A DNA stretch of 64,000 bases from Thermosulfurimonas sp. F29 (GCF_019688735.1 NZ_JAIFYA010000003.1:124001-188000), one strand, 5' to 3'; positions 39,499 through 55,576 are shown, counted from the first letter of the stretch. The notes: generated from the sequence alone by a model not told the origin. Program-made: numbers and translations.

Positions 39499-42144
39499 AT
39501 GAAGGGACGGGAGATTCGGAAAGCCTTTCTGGATTACTTCGCCCGAAACGGCCATGAGATAGTACCCTCAAGTTCACTGGTTCCGGCGGATGACCCCACC
39601 TTGCTTTTTACCAATGCGGGTATGGTGCAGTTCAAACGGGTCTTTCTGGGGGAGGAGGAGCGCCCCTACCGCCGGGCGGCCTCCTGTCAGAAGTGCATGC
39701 GGGCCGGAGGTAAACACAACGATCTCGAAAATGTGGGTTATACGGCCCGTCACCATACCTTTTTCGAGATGCTGGGGAACTTTTCCTTCGGGGATTACTT
39801 CAAGGCCGAAGCCATCGCCTACGCCTGGGAATTCCTTACCCGCGAGCTCGGACTCCCCCCGGAGAGACTTTACGCCACGGTCTTCCGGGAGGACGACGAA
39901 GCCGCAGATCTCTGGCGAAGGATCTCCGGCCTTCCGGAGGATCGCATCGTGCGCCTAGGGGAAAAGGACAATTTCTGGGCCATGGGGGACAGCGGCCCCT
40001 GCGGTCCCTGTTCGGAGATCATCTATGATCAGGGCGAGGAGGTAGGCTGCGGTCGTTCGGATTGCGGTCCGGGCTGCGATTGTGATAGGTTCCTGGAAAT
40101 ATGGAATCTGGTCTTTATGCAGTACGAAAGGGACGAGTTCAGCAAACTGAAACCCCTCCCCCGCCCCTCCATCGATACCGGGATGGGACTTGAGCGGATA
40201 ACCGCTGTGATTCAGGGTGTGCAAAGCAATTACGACACGGATATTTTCGCCGGAATTATGAAGGGGATTGCCGATCTCTCCGGTCGTTCCTATGAGGAAG
40301 GCGGAGAAATCACCGTGGCTTTTCGGGTCATCGCCGACCACCTGCGGGCCTCGGTTTTCCTCATCGCCGACGGTGTGGTGCCCTCCAATGAGGGGCGTGG
40401 TTATGTATTGCGGCGGATCATTCGTCGAGCCGAACGCTTCGGCCGACTCCTCGGATTGACCGAACCCTTCCTTTTTAGGCTGGTCCCACGGGTGGTGAGC
40501 GAGTTCGGGGACTTTTATCCGGAGCTCCGGCGGGCGGAACGGGCCGCCGAGAAGATTCTGGAAATTGAAGAAGGACGCTTTCAGGAGACCCTTGCAAAAG
40601 GGCTTGAATTGCTAGAGACCGAGCTTGAGCGCCTTTCTAAGGCCGGCGAGTATCGCGTCCCCGGGGGGATCATTTTCCGCCTTTATGACACTTACGGTTT
40701 TCCCCAGGACATTGTGCGTGATGTGGCTTTTTCCAGGGGTTTTGAACTGGATCTGGAGGGTTTTGAGAAGGCCATGGCCGAAGCCCGGGAGCGCAGCCGG
40801 CGTAGTTGGAAAGGGCGGCTTGCCATGGTGCCCGAGGTACTGAAAAGGCTTTCGGAAAGCTTTAGGGAAACCCCCTTTGTGGGTTACGAAAGTTTTTCCA
40901 CCGAGGCCGAGGTTCTGGCCCTTATAAAGGACGAAAAAGAGGTCCCGGAGGCCGCCCCCGGGGAGGAACTTTTGGTCCTTTTTTCGGAGACACCCTTTTA
41001 CCCTGAGGGCGGAGGCCAGGTGGCCGATATTGGCCTGGTACTGGCTCCGGGGCTTAAGGCCGATGTGCTCGAGGTTCGACGCTTCGGAGGGCTCGTTCTT
41101 CATCGGGTGCGGGTGGTACAGGGAATCCTTCACCGGGGTCAGCGGGTTCGCCTTGAGGTTATTGTGGATCGAAGGCTTTCTACAGCTCGACATCATACCG
41201 CTACCCATTTGCTTCATGCGGCTCTCCGCCGGGTACTCGGGGAACATGTGCGTCAGGCCGGATCGCTGGTGACTCCGGACCGTCTGCGCTTCGATTTCAC
41301 CCACTTCGAGCCCCTTACCCATGAGGAAATCCGTTCGGTGGAGAGCCTGGTTAACCGAAAGATCCGGGAGGATATATCGATTTCGGTGCAGGTGGTCCCC
41401 TTTCGAGAGGCACTCTCTATGGGGGCCCTGGCCCTTTTTGGGGAGAAGTACGGAGACCGGGTGCGGGTGGTGCGCATCGGAGATTTTTCCCTGGAGCTTT
41501 GCGGCGGAACTCATGTGCGCCGCACCGGGGAGCTGGGACTTTTCAAGATCGTCTCCGAAGGAGGCGTGGCCGCGGGAGTGCGTCGTATTGAGGCGGTGGC
41601 CGGCGAGCCGGCCCTGCGCTGGATTTATTCCCTTGAGGACGAGCACCTGCGGCTAGCTCAGCTTCTGCGCTGTTCGCCTCAGGAGGTTGAACGAGAGGTG
41701 CGGAGACTTCTTGAGCGAGTTAAAGAGTTGGAGGCTGAGGTGCGTCGGTTTAAGAGTGGTGCGATCCGACGAAGTCTTGAAGAAAAACTTACAGAGCTGC
41801 GGGAGGTCGACGGGGTTAAGGTTCTGTGTACCGAGGTTCCGGCCCGCAACGCCGCAGAGCTTCGGGAAATGGGAGACTTTTTCCGGGACAGGCTCGGCTC
41901 CGGCGTGGTTTTCCTTTATGCGGTAAACGACGGCAAGGTACAGCTGCTCGCCATGGTAACCCGGGATCTTTCCGGGCGAATTCCGGCGGAGAAACTCCTG
42001 CAGGCCGTGGCTCCAGTGGTGGAAGGGCGCGGAGGCGGGCGCCCGGAAATGGCCCAGGGAGGAGGTTCTCGCCCGGAAGCGGTCTCGGAACTTCCTCTGG
42101 CCGTGCTCAAAAAGGTGAAGGAGTTTCTCGGAAGGACAAGTTAG
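39499..42144 (+). CDS. alaS: Alanyl-tRNA synthetase
   Basis: An 881-residue class II synthetase with editing. Catalytic core begins with PSSSLVPADDPTLLFTNAGM; the editing site shows HHTATHLLHAAL (HxxxH) and the matching CGGTHV; the C-terminal C-Ala/DHHA1 region is marked by the GRGGGRPEMAQGGG loop. Complete. Its stop codon overlaps the HU gene stop. Confidence 0.98.
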   Translation: MKGREIRKAFLDYFARNGHEIVPSSSLVPADDPTLLFTNAGMVQFKRVFLGEEERPYRRAASCQKCMRAGGKHNDLENVGYTARHHTFFEMLGNFSFGDYFKAEAIAYAWEFLTRELGLPPERLYATVFREDDEAADLWRRISGLPEDRIVRLGEKDNFWAMGDSGPCGPCSEIIYDQGEEVGCGRSDCGPGCDCDRFLEIWNLVFMQYERDEFSKLKPLPRPSIDTGMGLERITAVIQGVQSNYDTDIFAGIMKGIADLSGRSYEEGGEITVAFRVIADHLRASVFLIADGVVPSNEGRGYVLRRIIRRAERFGRLLGLTEPFLFRLVPRVVSEFGDFYPELRRAERAAEKILEIEEGRFQETLAKGLELLETELERLSKAGEYRVPGGIIFRLYDTYGFPQDIVRDVAFSRGFELDLEGFEKAMAEARERSRRSWKGRLAMVPEVLKRLSESFRETPFVGYESFSTEAEVLALIKDEKEVPEAAPGEELLVLFSETPFYPEGGGQVADIGLVLAPGLKADVLEVRRFGGLVLHRVRVVQGILHRGQRVRLEVIVDRRLSTARHHTATHLLHAALRRVLGEHVRQAGSLVTPDRLRFDFTHFEPLTHEEIRSVESLVNRKIREDISISVQVVPFREALSMGALALFGEKYGDRVRVVRIGDFSLELCGGTHVRRTGELGLFKIVSEGGVAAGVRRIEAVAGEPALRWIYSLEDEHLRLAQLLRCSPQEVEREVRRLLERVKELEAEVRRFKSGAIRRSLEEKLTELREVDGVKVLCTEVPARNAAELREMGDFFRDRLGSGVVFLYAVNDGKVQLLAMVTRDLSGRIPAEKLLQAVAPVVEGRGGGRPEMAQGGGSRPEAVSELPLAVLKKVKEFLGRTS

Positions 42145-42431
42145 TACCTCAACCGTCTTTTCAAGCGGCGCGAAGGTCTGAAACGGATCACCTGGCGGCC
42201 GGGAATTTCTATTATCTTCCCGCTGGGAAAGTGATATCCCTTCCGGGGAGCCCGGAGGGATACCTCCAGGGTCCCGAACCCGGTAAGACGCACCGATTCT
42301 CCCGAGGCCAGGGTTTCATGGATCAATTCGATGAAGGCGGAAAGAACGGTGTGCACCTCCGCCCGAGACCAGGAAAGACCGAATTCCCGTAACCGTTTTC
42401 GTACTTTCTTTTCCAGTTCCTGACGGGTCAA
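42141..42431 (-). CDS. HU/IHF-family DNA-binding protein
   Basis: A 96-residue nucleoid-type protein: TRQELEKKVRKRLREFGLS dimer helices, RLTGFGTLEVSLRAPRKG in place of GFG.F..R.R..R.GRNP, and IEIPGRQVIRFRPSRRLKRRL at the end. The arm lacks the usual RNPRTGE, so DNA bending may differ. I start at TTG overlapping the upstream stop (TTGA); a longer frame extends 15 codons into the neighbour without similarity. It is divergent from standard HU. Confidence 0.82.
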   Translation of the reverse strand: MTRQELEKKVRKRLREFGLSWSRAEVHTVLSAFIELIHETLASGESVRLTGFGTLEVSLRAPRKGYHFPSGKIIEIPGRQVIRFRPSRRLKRRLRY

Positions 42432-42778
42432 AGAAGTCTCACCCCCCACCAGAGTAAAACCAGAGGCAGAAGCCACCGGTAAATCCTTTCCGGATTTTCA
42501 ATCCTGAACCCCGGGATTACTTCCAGCAGAGCCAGTCCCAGGATTATCACCGAAAAGGGATTAAGGACCAGGGCCTCGCGCACCCGTCCCCCGGAAAGGG
42601 CCCACAAGGCCCGGGTCATTCCGCATCCCGGACAGGGAAGTCCGGTCATGCGCCGAAAAGGACAGAAGACGACCTTTTCTCCCTTCCGATAGAAGGTTGA
42701 AAGGGGGGTTATAAAATGGGCCAGGATCATAATCACAAAGACCAAAATAAGGAGTATGCTAAAGCCTCTTTCACTCAT
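42428..42778 (-). CDS. DUF2752 membrane protein
   Basis: A 116-residue protein with three hydrophobic segments and the family motif CPFRRMTGLPCPGCGMTRA between the first and second. Function unknown. The ATG used overlaps the DUF4234 stop by eight bases; a TTG two codons upstream is also in frame. Confidence 0.88.
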   Translation of the reverse strand: MSERGFSILLILVFVIMILAHFITPLSTFYRKGEKVVFCPFRRMTGLPCPGCGMTRALWALSGGRVREALVLNPFSVIILGLALLEVIPGFRIENPERIYRWLLPLVLLWWGVRLL

Positions 42779-43163
42779 GAGCAACTACATGGTCAATGAT
42801 TTCGTTTAGTTCTTTCTGTTCGATGGCATCGACTATGAGAGGAAGTCCAGCCAGGGAAAGGATCAAGGCCAGTACAGGAAGGTGACTGCTCGGTACCGGT
42901 TTTCCTATCTGATACTGAATCTCCACGATATACTTGGCCATCAGGTATTCATGATAGACATGATAAAGACCACAGGTAAGAAAGGTAAAAAGAACCCATC
43001 GCCAGAAGGAGAGTTTCTTCTTTCCCAGAAAAAAGTTAACGGTGTTGATCTGGTGTTTCTGCCAGAAGGGGTAATAGATTCCGCAGGTAAGAAGAGTTAA
43101 AACCACCGCAGCGGCGACATCCCTACGATATTGCGGGGCCTTTAGACCGAGGTCCCGATCCAT
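42771..43163 (-). CDS. DUF4234 membrane protein
   Basis: A 130-residue protein with three membrane helices; LTLLTCGIYYPFWQKHQIN and its repeat FTFLTCGLYHVYHEYLM are the typical TCGIY/W motifs of DUF4234. Function unknown; such proteins commonly occur with DUF2752, as here. Confidence 0.85.
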   Translation of the reverse strand: MDRDLGLKAPQYRRDVAAAVVLTLLTCGIYYPFWQKHQINTVNFFLGKKKLSFWRWVLFTFLTCGLYHVYHEYLMAKYIVEIQYQIGKPVPSSHLPVLALILSLAGLPLIVDAIEQKELNEIIDHVVAHE

Positions 43164-43203
43164 GCCGCCTCCTCAGAAGGAAGAGAGCCGGAGGCCCGGT
43201 GAA

Positions 43204-45451
<2,248 letters not shown>

Positions 45452-45455
45452 CGGG

Positions 45456-46490
45456 CTATTCCTGAGCGGTCTTCTCTGCGGAGGGGGTCTCCTCCCGCGG
45501 AAGCCCGGCCATCTCCCGGATGCGCATCTCTATCTCCCTGGCGAGATCCGGCTTCTCTTTAAGCAAACGCCGTACATTCTCCCGGCCCTGTCCCAGCCTC
45601 TCACCGGCATAAGAAAACCAGGAACCGCTTTTTTCAATGAGCCCCATGGCTATTCCAAGATCGATAAGCTCTCCCTCCCGGGAAATGCCTTCTCCGAAAA
45701 GGATTTCAAATTCCGCCTCCCGAAAGGGCGGAGCCAGTTTGTTTTTCACCACCTTGACCTTGGTGCGATTGCCAATCTGTTCGGCCCCCTCTTTCACCTG
45801 ACCGATTCGCCGGATGTCAAGCCGCAGAGTAGCATAAAACTTAAGGGCCATCCCCCCCGTCGTGGTTTCCTGTGGTCCGTAACTAAACCCACCGATCTTC
45901 ATCCTGGTCTGATTTATGAACACCACGGCGGTGTCTGTCTTGGCAATGACCGAGGTGAGTTTGCGCATAGCCTTGGACATGAGCCGGGCCTGAAGACCTA
46001 CCTGCTGATCGGTCATCTCTCCTTCCAGTTCCGCTGCCGGAACCAGAGCGGCCACCGAGTCCACCACGATCACATCCACCCCGCCACTCCGGGCCAACAC
46101 CTCAGCTATTTCTAAGGCCTGTTCTCCGGTATCCGGCTGACTGATTAGAAGATCGTCCACATTCACCCCCAGTTTTTCCGCGTAATGTACATCCAGAGCG
46201 TGTTCAGCGTCGATGAAGGCCGCCACCCCTCCGGCTTTCTGGGCCTGGGCTACTATGTGAAGAGCTAGGGTAGTCTTCCCGGAGGACTCCTGCCCGAAGA
46301 TTTCGGTAATGCGTCCGCGAGGAATACCTCCGATTCCGGTGGCTATATCCAGCGAAAGGGATCCGCTCGGAATGGCCCGCACTTCGATGCGTTTTCCCCG
46401 CTCCCCCAAGCGCATGATGGCACCTTTCCCAAACTGGCGCTCAAGTTGAGCTATAGCCGCTTCCACAGCCTTCTTCTTATCCAGGGCCAT
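45456..46490 (-). CDS. recA: Recombinase RecA
   Basis: A 344-residue strand-exchange ATPase. [13 protein letters not shown] (Walker A) and [11 protein letters not shown] (Walker B) are complete, and the disordered acidic tail is short (SAEKTAQE). It heads a run recA-rfaE1-eno with a 4-base gap and an 8-base overlap. I did not find a clear LexA box upstream. Confidence 0.98.
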   Translation of the reverse strand: MALDKKKAVEAAIAQLERQFGKGAIMRLGERGKRIEVRAIPSGSLSLDIATGIGGIPRGRITEIFGQESSGKTTLALHIVAQAQKAGGVAAFIDAEHALDVHYAEKLGVNVDDLLISQPDTGEQALEIAEVLARSGGVDVIVVDSVAALVPAAELEGEMTDQQVGLQARLMSKAMRKLTSVIAKTDTAVVFINQTRMKIGGFSYGPQETTTGGMALKFYATLRLDIRRIGQVKEGAEQIGNRTKVKVVKNKLAPPFREAEFEILFGEGISREGELIDLGIAMGLIEKSGSWFSYAGERLGQGRENVRRLLKEKPDLAREIEMRIREMAGLPREETPSAEKTAQE

Positions 46491-46612
46491 ATTTGCCTCC
46501 CCGTTACTAAAATTCTCCTTCTAACAAAAGACCTCTCTTGTGCTCATGTCCGTACAGCAAGATTGTTTTTATAACCACTTTAGCATATCCGCCGGGAAAA
46601 ATCCATTTAACC

Positions 46613-46643
46613 AATAAAAAAGGCCCGCTCGCGCGGGCCTTTT
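46613..46643 (-). terminator. Intrinsic terminator after the cold-shock gene
   Basis: Stem AAAGGCCCGC / GCGGGCCTTT, loop GCGA, with further Ts and TATT on the minus strand. It separates csp from recA. Confidence 0.88.
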
Positions 46644-46666
46644 AGTTTTCAGGGCCGAACCGTCGA

Positions 46667-46870
46667 CTAACCGATCACTCTCACATTGCTCGCCTGCTCA
46701 CCCTTCGGGCTCTGCGTTACCTCGAACTCCACCTTCTGGCCCTCCCTGAGGGTCTTGAAACCCTCCATCTGGATGGCGGAGTAGTGCACGAACACATCTC
46801 CACCATCGTCCCGCGAAATGAACCCGTAACCCTTCTTCTCGTCAAACCACTTCACCGTACCTGTTGCCAT
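46667..46870 (-). CDS. Cold-shock domain protein
   Basis: A 67-residue single OB-fold RNA chaperone. [30 protein letters not shown] contains both RNP motifs. AAGGAGG lies in front of the ATG. The 125-base upstream region is long for this genome and probably includes a structured leader, as for many csp genes; it also carries a half-copy of the ATAGGATC motif (46957-46965). Confidence 0.96.
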   Translation of the reverse strand: MATGTVKWFDEKKGYGFISRDDGGDVFVHYSAIQMEGFKTLREGQKVEFEVTQSPKGEQASNVRVIG

Positions 46871-46995
46871 GATGCTAAAACCTCCTTAAAAATTTACTCT
46901 ACTCTCAGCCTAGCACCTCCCCGGAAAAAGTAAAGCCCTACAGGACCGAGAAACCGGATCCTATCAGTGCTTTTTCTCAAACCGGGATTTGTAAA

Positions 46996-47355
46996 CTAGC
47001 TGCTAATTCGTATCCGTCCCGGCTCACAGACGAAAACCTTTCCGGCCTGTTCCCTATCGCAGATCGCCTGGAGGCATCTCAAAATCGCTTCCAGCAGACT
47101 CTCCATCGAGAGATCCGAACACCCGCGCACCACCATCACACCGGCGTGATCCTCAGGCAATCTTATCACCGAGCCGAACCCCAGATCTTCCGTGAGAATC
47201 AGAAATCCCCGCGCCTTCGCCCAGGACAGTATCTCCTCATCCGAAGCGCCCTTTAAACCCACCTCTCGCACATCAACGGCCTCAAAACCATGGCTTCTCA
47301 AAAAAGATGACAGGCGGAGAGGAAGGTTTTCGTCCACCAGAACCTTAAGCGGCAA
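46996..47355 (-). CDS. DUF5615 PIN-like protein (putative toxin)
   Basis: A 119-residue PIN-like nuclease-fold protein. KVLVDENLPLRLSSFLRSHGFEAVDV and ASDEEILSWAKARGFLILTEDLGFG supply the acidic positions of the family (D8, E9, then E and D in LTEDLGF). It starts at TTG, inside the last codons of the DUF433 gene (11-base overlap). The pair resembles predicted toxin-antitoxin modules; activity is unproven. Confidence 0.85.
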   Translation of the reverse strand: MPLKVLVDENLPLRLSSFLRSHGFEAVDVREVGLKGASDEEILSWAKARGFLILTEDLGFGSVIRLPEDHAGVMVVRGCSDLSMESLLEAILRCLQAICDREQAGKVFVCEPGRIRISS

Positions 47356-47569
47356 TCAAATACCTCTCTTCACTAAGCCGAGAAGCAGCAAAGGCAAGAA
47401 CCGCTCGCACATCCTCCAGGGTGAGGCCAAACTCCGAAGCTACTTCCTCCATAGACATTCCCTTCGCCAGATACTTCAGCACTACCCCCACCGGCACACG
47501 GGTGCCTTTCACGACCGGAAGTCCTCCCTGAATGCGAAGATTTGCTTCAATTCCCGGAAAAATCTCCAT
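47345..47569 (-). CDS. DUF433 protein (putative antitoxin)
   Basis: A 74-residue helix-turn-helix protein with GGLPVVKGTRVPVGVVLKYL and SEFGLTLEDVRAVLAFA, both standard for DUF433. ATG preferred; GTG and TTG lie just upstream in frame. It precedes its DUF5615 partner and would repress the module. Confidence 0.87.
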   Translation of the reverse strand: MEIFPGIEANLRIQGGLPVVKGTRVPVGVVLKYLAKGMSMEEVASEFGLTLEDVRAVLAFAASRLSEERYLIAA

Positions 47570-47657
47570 CACCAACCCCTCTGAATCGTTATTTAACCAA
47601 AAATTTCCCTGGTAGAAAAGTTCTCAACCCTGATTTCCGGTTAACTGGATATCAGCC

Positions 47658-51481
<3,824 letters not shown>

Positions 51482-51482
<1 letters not shown>

Positions 51483-51859
51483 CAAAAATACCCCTCCACC
51501 ACCTCAAGAAATCGGTAAAGGTCGTCTAGATAATCGAGTTTTTTATGGACTTCTTCGTCTTCCAGTCTGGCATAAACATGGGCCAACAAATTTCGAAACT
51601 GGACCAGAACCATGAGTCTTTCCCCTAGATCTTCCGGAAGATGTCCGGCTTGCACCAGTTTTTTTACACATTCGCGATAGCTTTCCGGCACTCCGAGATC
51701 TAGACGATTTACCAGATGACAACAAATGTCGATCATAATTTGGATGCTTTCGTAAAAACCGTACCGCAGGGACCAGCCATCAATCCCGGAAGGAGACATT
51801 TTTCGAAAATTTTCAAGTCGCTGCAGATTGCTCCTTAGCCTCGCGAGAAGTTCTCTCAC
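51482..51859 (-). CDS. hepT: HepT-like RNase toxin
   Basis: A 125-residue helical HEPN protein. RNLLAHVY (about 98-105) is the R-x4-H-x-Y RNase motif, intact. The gene overlaps the nucleotidyltransferase gene by 47 bases. In characterised pairs MntA adds AMP to the HepT tyrosine to silence it. Confidence 0.88.
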
Positions 51860-52268
51860 GCCACCTCCTCAGGTGTTCTTTAAAGTATTTCCAGTTTAGT
51901 TCCCGCAGAAAAGCGGTATCCCAATAATGGTGCCAGATTTTTTCTCGCCAGGATAGCCATTCAATTTGATCCGTTATCTTGATAGGAATTCCTTCCCGGG
52001 TAATCTCAAAAGCTACGGCCGGACTCGTTTCGTATATTTCCGGAATCTGAATTACATCCACCCGACCTCGACACAAATCTTCAAGCTCTCCGGTTACGCG
52101 GAGAAGCTCATCGAAAGTTAGTTGCGGCTCCGCGAGCACCGCCACATCTATATCACTTTCCCGTTTGATGTCTCCGCGAGCCACGGAACCGAAAAGGATC
52201 ACGATTCGGAAACGCTCCCGGGGCTCAAAATAGGCCCGGAGTTTTTCCATAATCTCTTCTCGTCTCAT
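51813..52268 (-). CDS. mntA: MntA-like nucleotidyltransferase antitoxin
   Basis: A 151-residue minimal nucleotidyltransferase. [21 protein letters not shown] holds the GSx10DxD signature. It begins ATGA inside the gatB stop and is unusually AT-rich beside GC-rich gatB and mtnA, which hints at acquisition followed by close fitting into the operon. Confidence 0.88.
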   Translation of the reverse strand: MRREEIMEKLRAYFEPRERFRIVILFGSVARGDIKRESDIDVAVLAEPQLTFDELLRVTGELEDLCRGRVDVIQIPEIYETSPAVAFEITREGIPIKITDQIEWLSWREKIWHHYWDTAFLRELNWKYFKEHLRRWRERTSREAKEQSAAT

Positions 52269-53695
52269 TCCTCGAGCAACCTCGCAAGGATCTGATTGAC
52301 CAGTTTGGGGTTGGCCTTGCCCCGGGTCTTTTTCATAACCTGCCCCACGAAAAAGCCGATCACTCCCTTTTTTCCGGCCTTATACTTTTCCACCTCGGCG
52401 GGGTTTTCGGCCAGTACCTCCCGGCACACCGCCTCAAGCGCCCCTTCGTCGCTCTCCTGACGCAGTCCCTTTTCCTCAACCAGCTCTTTCGGGGAGCGTC
52501 CGGTGGCGTAAACCTCGGGAAAGATCTTCTTGGCCGCGGTGATGGAAATGACCCCGTCCTCCACCAGTTTGAGGAGCTCCGCGATGTGCTCGGGTTTCAG
52601 TCCGGTCTCGTCTATTTCCTTGCCCTCGCGGTTCAGCTCCCTCAGCACCTCGGTCATGAGCCAGTTGGAGACCTTCTTGGGCTGGGGAAAAAGCCTCACG
52701 CAGGCCTCGAAGAACTCCGCAAGGGACCGGGAGGCCGTGAGGATCTCGGCGTCGTAGGCCGGAAGACCGTATTCCCTGAGGAAACGCTCCTTTTTGGCGT
52801 CGGGGAGTTCCGGAAGTTCCGCGCGCACCCGTTCGATCCAGGCCTCGTCGATCCTCACGGGAACCAGATCCGGATCCGGGAAGTAACGATAGTCGTGCGC
52901 CTCCTCCTTGCCCCGCATGGAGTGCGTGGTGCCGGTGGCCTCGTCGAAGAGCCGGGTCTCCTGGACCACCTCCTTGCCCTCCAGGATGAGCCCGATCTGG
53001 CGCTTGATTTCGTAGCGCAGGGCCCGCTCCACATGGCGAAAGGAGTTCATGTTCTTGAGTTCCACTTTCGTGCCGAACTCGGAGCTGCCCTTGGGCCTTA
53101 CGGAGACATTGGCGTCGCACCGAAGGCTCCCCTCCTCCATGTTCCCGTCGCAGATCCCCAGGTAGCGCACGATGGTGCGGAGTTTCTTGAGGTAGGCCAC
53201 GGCCTCCTCCGGGCTGCGGATGTCCGGCTGACTCACGATCTCGAGAAGCGGCACCCCGGTGCGGTTGAAGTCCACATAGGAGACCGGGCGTTTCTCGTCG
53301 TGAACCAGTTTCCCGGCGTCCTCCTCCATGTGGATGCGGACGAGACCGATCCTTTTTCGTTTCCCGTTGACCTCGATTTCGATGGCCCCGCCCTCGGCGA
53401 TGGGGGCCTCGTACTGGGAGATCTGGTAGTTCTTGGGAAGATCCGGGTAAAAGTAATGTTTTCGGGCAAACACGCACACCGGATTGATCCGGGCGCCCAC
53501 GGCCAGGGCCAGCCTCAGGGCGAAATCCACCACCCGTCGATTGAGCACCGGAAGGCTCCCGGGCATTCCGGTGCACACCGGGCAGGTGTGGTGGTTGGGC
53601 GGAGCCCCGAATTTGGTGGAACAGCCGCAGAAGATCTTGCTCTCGGTTAGGAGCTGAGTGTGGACCTCCAGCCCGATCACGGCCTCGAATTCCAT
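52265..53695 (-). CDS. gatB: Aspartyl/glutamyl-tRNA amidotransferase subunit B
   Basis: A 476-residue subunit of GatCAB, which converts Glu-tRNA-Gln and Asp-tRNA-Asn to the amide forms. [18 protein letters not shown] and [15 protein letters not shown] at the N-terminus form the kinase-like domain with zinc cysteines; [16 protein letters not shown] is the C-terminal YqeY-like end. gatA and gatC are not in the window. Confidence 0.97.
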   Translation of the reverse strand: MEFEAVIGLEVHTQLLTESKIFCGCSTKFGAPPNHHTCPVCTGMPGSLPVLNRRVVDFALRLALAVGARINPVCVFARKHYFYPDLPKNYQISQYEAPIAEGGAIEIEVNGKRKRIGLVRIHMEEDAGKLVHDEKRPVSYVDFNRTGVPLLEIVSQPDIRSPEEAVAYLKKLRTIVRYLGICDGNMEEGSLRCDANVSVRPKGSSEFGTKVELKNMNSFRHVERALRYEIKRQIGLILEGKEVVQETRLFDEATGTTHSMRGKEEAHDYRYFPDPDLVPVRIDEAWIERVRAELPELPDAKKERFLREYGLPAYDAEILTASRSLAEFFEACVRLFPQPKKVSNWLMTEVLRELNREGKEIDETGLKPEHIAELLKLVEDGVISITAAKKIFPEVYATGRSPKELVEEKGLRQESDEGALEAVCREVLAENPAEVEKYKAGKKGVIGFFVGQVMKKTRGKANPKLVNQILARLLEE

Positions 53696-53722
53696 GCCCT
53701 ACCTCCGGGAAACTTTTCACAA

Positions 53723-53751
53723 AGCTTATCCCCGGGGCCCCCGCCGGTCAA
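53723..53751 (-). promoter_or_regulatory. Candidate promoter of gatB
   Basis: Minus strand TTGACC (5 of 6), 17-base spacer, TAAGCT (weak). The 19-bp palindrome ends 8 bases upstream of it. Confidence 0.35.
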
Positions 53752-53759
53752 CTTCAAAA

Positions 53760-53778
53760 AATGGGATCCGATCCTATT
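53760..53778. promoter_or_regulatory. 19-bp near-palindrome, second copy, upstream of gatB
   Basis: Minus strand AATAGGATC-G-GATCCCATT, identical to the site at 6153-6171 except one arm base. It overlaps the uvrC stop codon and lies 8 bases from the candidate gatB -35, a spacing almost the same as at amrS (7). Confidence 0.5.
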
Positions 53779-55576
53779 TTTGGAGGTGGCGGATCAGGGT
53801 TTCGGCCGCCGTTCGGTTGAAGCCCGGTAGGCGGGCTATCCCGGACACGCCCGCGGAGAGTATCTCCTCCGGGCTGGAGAAGCGGGAAAGGAGGACCTTT
53901 TTTCTCTTCGGGCCTATCCCGGGGATGCCGTCCAGGAAGGAGGCCAGGGCCTCTTTCTCCCGGGTTTTCCGGTGAAAGGAGAGGACGAACCGGTGGGCCT
54001 CGTCCCGGATCCGCATCAGAAACCGGAGCACCTCGCCGTGTCCGGAAAGCCGCAGGGGGTTCTTGCGTCCGGGAAGATAGACCTTTTCCCCCTCGTCCTC
54101 TCTCTCCTTGGCGATGGAGCAGAGTCCGATCCTTTCCGATAGTCCGAGTTCCTCCACCACGGTGCGGGCGGTCTCCAGGTGTCCGCGTCCCCCGTCTATA
54201 ACCAGAAGATCCGGGAGATCGTTCTCCTCGAGGCCCCGCCGGAGGCGCCGGGTGAGCACCTCCCGCAACATGGCGTAGTCGTCGGGGGTTCCGGAGACGG
54301 TACGAATGTGGTAGCGCCGGTACCGGTTCCTGTCCGGTTCTCCCTCGAAGAAGGCCACGATGGCCCCCACCGGGGCCGCGCCCTGAAGGCTCGAGAGATC
54401 CACGGCTTCGACCCGTTGCGGGATCACCGGGAGCTTCAGGACCCCGGCCAGTTCCTCGGCGAGTTCCTCCCAGGTCCGCTCCCCCCTGAGCCTCGAGCGC
54501 AGGGCTTCCTCGGCGTTGCGCCGGGCGATCTCGTAAAGGTCTTTGAAGGAAACTTCCTCCGCCGAAACGAGACGCACCGGCCCTCCCCGTAGCTCGGAAA
54601 GCCACTCCTCCAGGACGGCCCTTTCCCCGGGAAGCTCCGGAAGGACCACCATCTCGGGAAGGAGTTTCCCCTCGTCGTAAAACTGAGCCAGAACATCCTC
54701 CCAGGGATCCTCTTCCGGGGTGCCGCGCAGGTGGAAGATTTTGTGCCCCAGAAGCTTTCCCCGCCTTACGAAAAGGACGGCTCCGGAGACTCTGTCCCCT
54801 TTCCGGGCCAGGGCGAAGACATCGAGGTCCTTTTCTTCGGGAAGCACCGCGGCCTGAGCCTCGAGGATCCTGGACAGGGCCCGGAGGCGATCCCGCAGTA
54901 AGGCCGCCCGCTCGAACTCCAGCTTTTCCGCAGCGGCTTCCATCTCCCGGGATAGTTTTTCCAGCAACTCCTGGCTTCGCCCCTCTAGGAAGGCCACGGC
55001 CTTTTCCACGATCCGACGATATTCCTCCGGCGTGATCAGACCCGCGCAGGGCCCCGGACACTTCCCGATCTGATAATAGAGACAGGGACGGGTGCGGCGG
55101 TGCATCTCGGCATTGGAGCACCGTCGCAGGGGGAAAAACCTGGTGAGAACCTTTACGGTTTCGCGCACGGCCCCGGCGGAAGGGTAAGGCCCGAAGTAAA
55201 GGGCCCGATCTCCCCGGCGCCGGCGACGCACCACGGTAAGGCGCGGGAATCTCTCCCCAAGGGAGATCCGGATCAGCGGATAGGCCTTGTCGTCCCGGAG
55301 GAGCACATTGTACCGCGGGCGGTGTTTCTTGATGAGGTTGGCCTCGAGGATCAGGGCCTCTTTTTCGTTGCGGGTGAGGATGGTCTCGAGCCTTTCCGCC
55401 CGGGCAAGGAGGTTCCTCGTCTTGGGGGTGGCGGGGGTGAGGTAGGAGGCCAGCCGGCGCCTGAGGTTTTTGGCCTTGCCCACATAGAGAACCGTGCCCC
55501 GGGAATCGATAAAGAGGTAAACTCCGGGGGCTTCGGGAATCTCGCGGAGATTCTCCGGGCTAAGCTCCATCCTCAC
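53774..55576 (-). CDS. uvrC: Excinuclease ABC subunit C
   Basis: A 600-residue nuclease of nucleotide excision repair. GIY-YIG domain at the start (GVYLFIDSRGTVLYVGKAKNLRRR), the four-cysteine cluster here as CSNAEMHRRTRPCLYYQIGKCPGPC, UVR motif, RNase H-like C-half with VIDGGRGH, and two helix-hairpin-helix motifs (IPGIGPKRKKVLL). It overlaps ispF by 17 bases. Confidence 0.97.
   Translation of the reverse strand: MRMELSPENLREIPEAPGVYLFIDSRGTVLYVGKAKNLRRRLASYLTPATPKTRNLLARAERLETILTRNEKEALILEANLIKKHRPRYNVLLRDDKAYPLIRISLGERFPRLTVVRRRRRGDRALYFGPYPSAGAVRETVKVLTRFFPLRRCSNAEMHRRTRPCLYYQIGKCPGPCAGLITPEEYRRIVEKAVAFLEGRSQELLEKLSREMEAAAEKLEFERAALLRDRLRALSRILEAQAAVLPEEKDLDVFALARKGDRVSGAVLFVRRGKLLGHKIFHLRGTPEEDPWEDVLAQFYDEGKLLPEMVVLPELPGERAVLEEWLSELRGGPVRLVSAEEVSFKDLYEIARRNAEEALRSRLRGERTWEELAEELAGVLKLPVIPQRVEAVDLSSLQGAAPVGAIVAFFEGEPDRNRYRRYHIRTVSGTPDDYAMLREVLTRRLRRGLEENDLPDLLVIDGGRGHLETARTVVEELGLSERIGLCSIAKEREDEGEKVYLPGRKNPLRLSGHGEVLRFLMRIRDEAHRFVLSFHRKTREKEALASFLDGIPGIGPKRKKVLLSRFSSPEEILSAGVSGIARLPGFNRTAAETLIRHLQK

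Noticed and set aside
42432-42476. Longer N-terminus (15 residues) of the HU-like protein
   Set aside because: It lies wholly inside the DUF2752 gene, shows no similarity to HU, and TTGA coupling gives a start at the usual HU position.
46491-46612. Imperfect dyad TTG...CAA around 46530-46555 as a LexA box for recA
   Set aside because: Only the outer three bases and a few inner ones match; it fits neither the CTGT-N8-ACAG nor the GAAC-N4-GTTC form.
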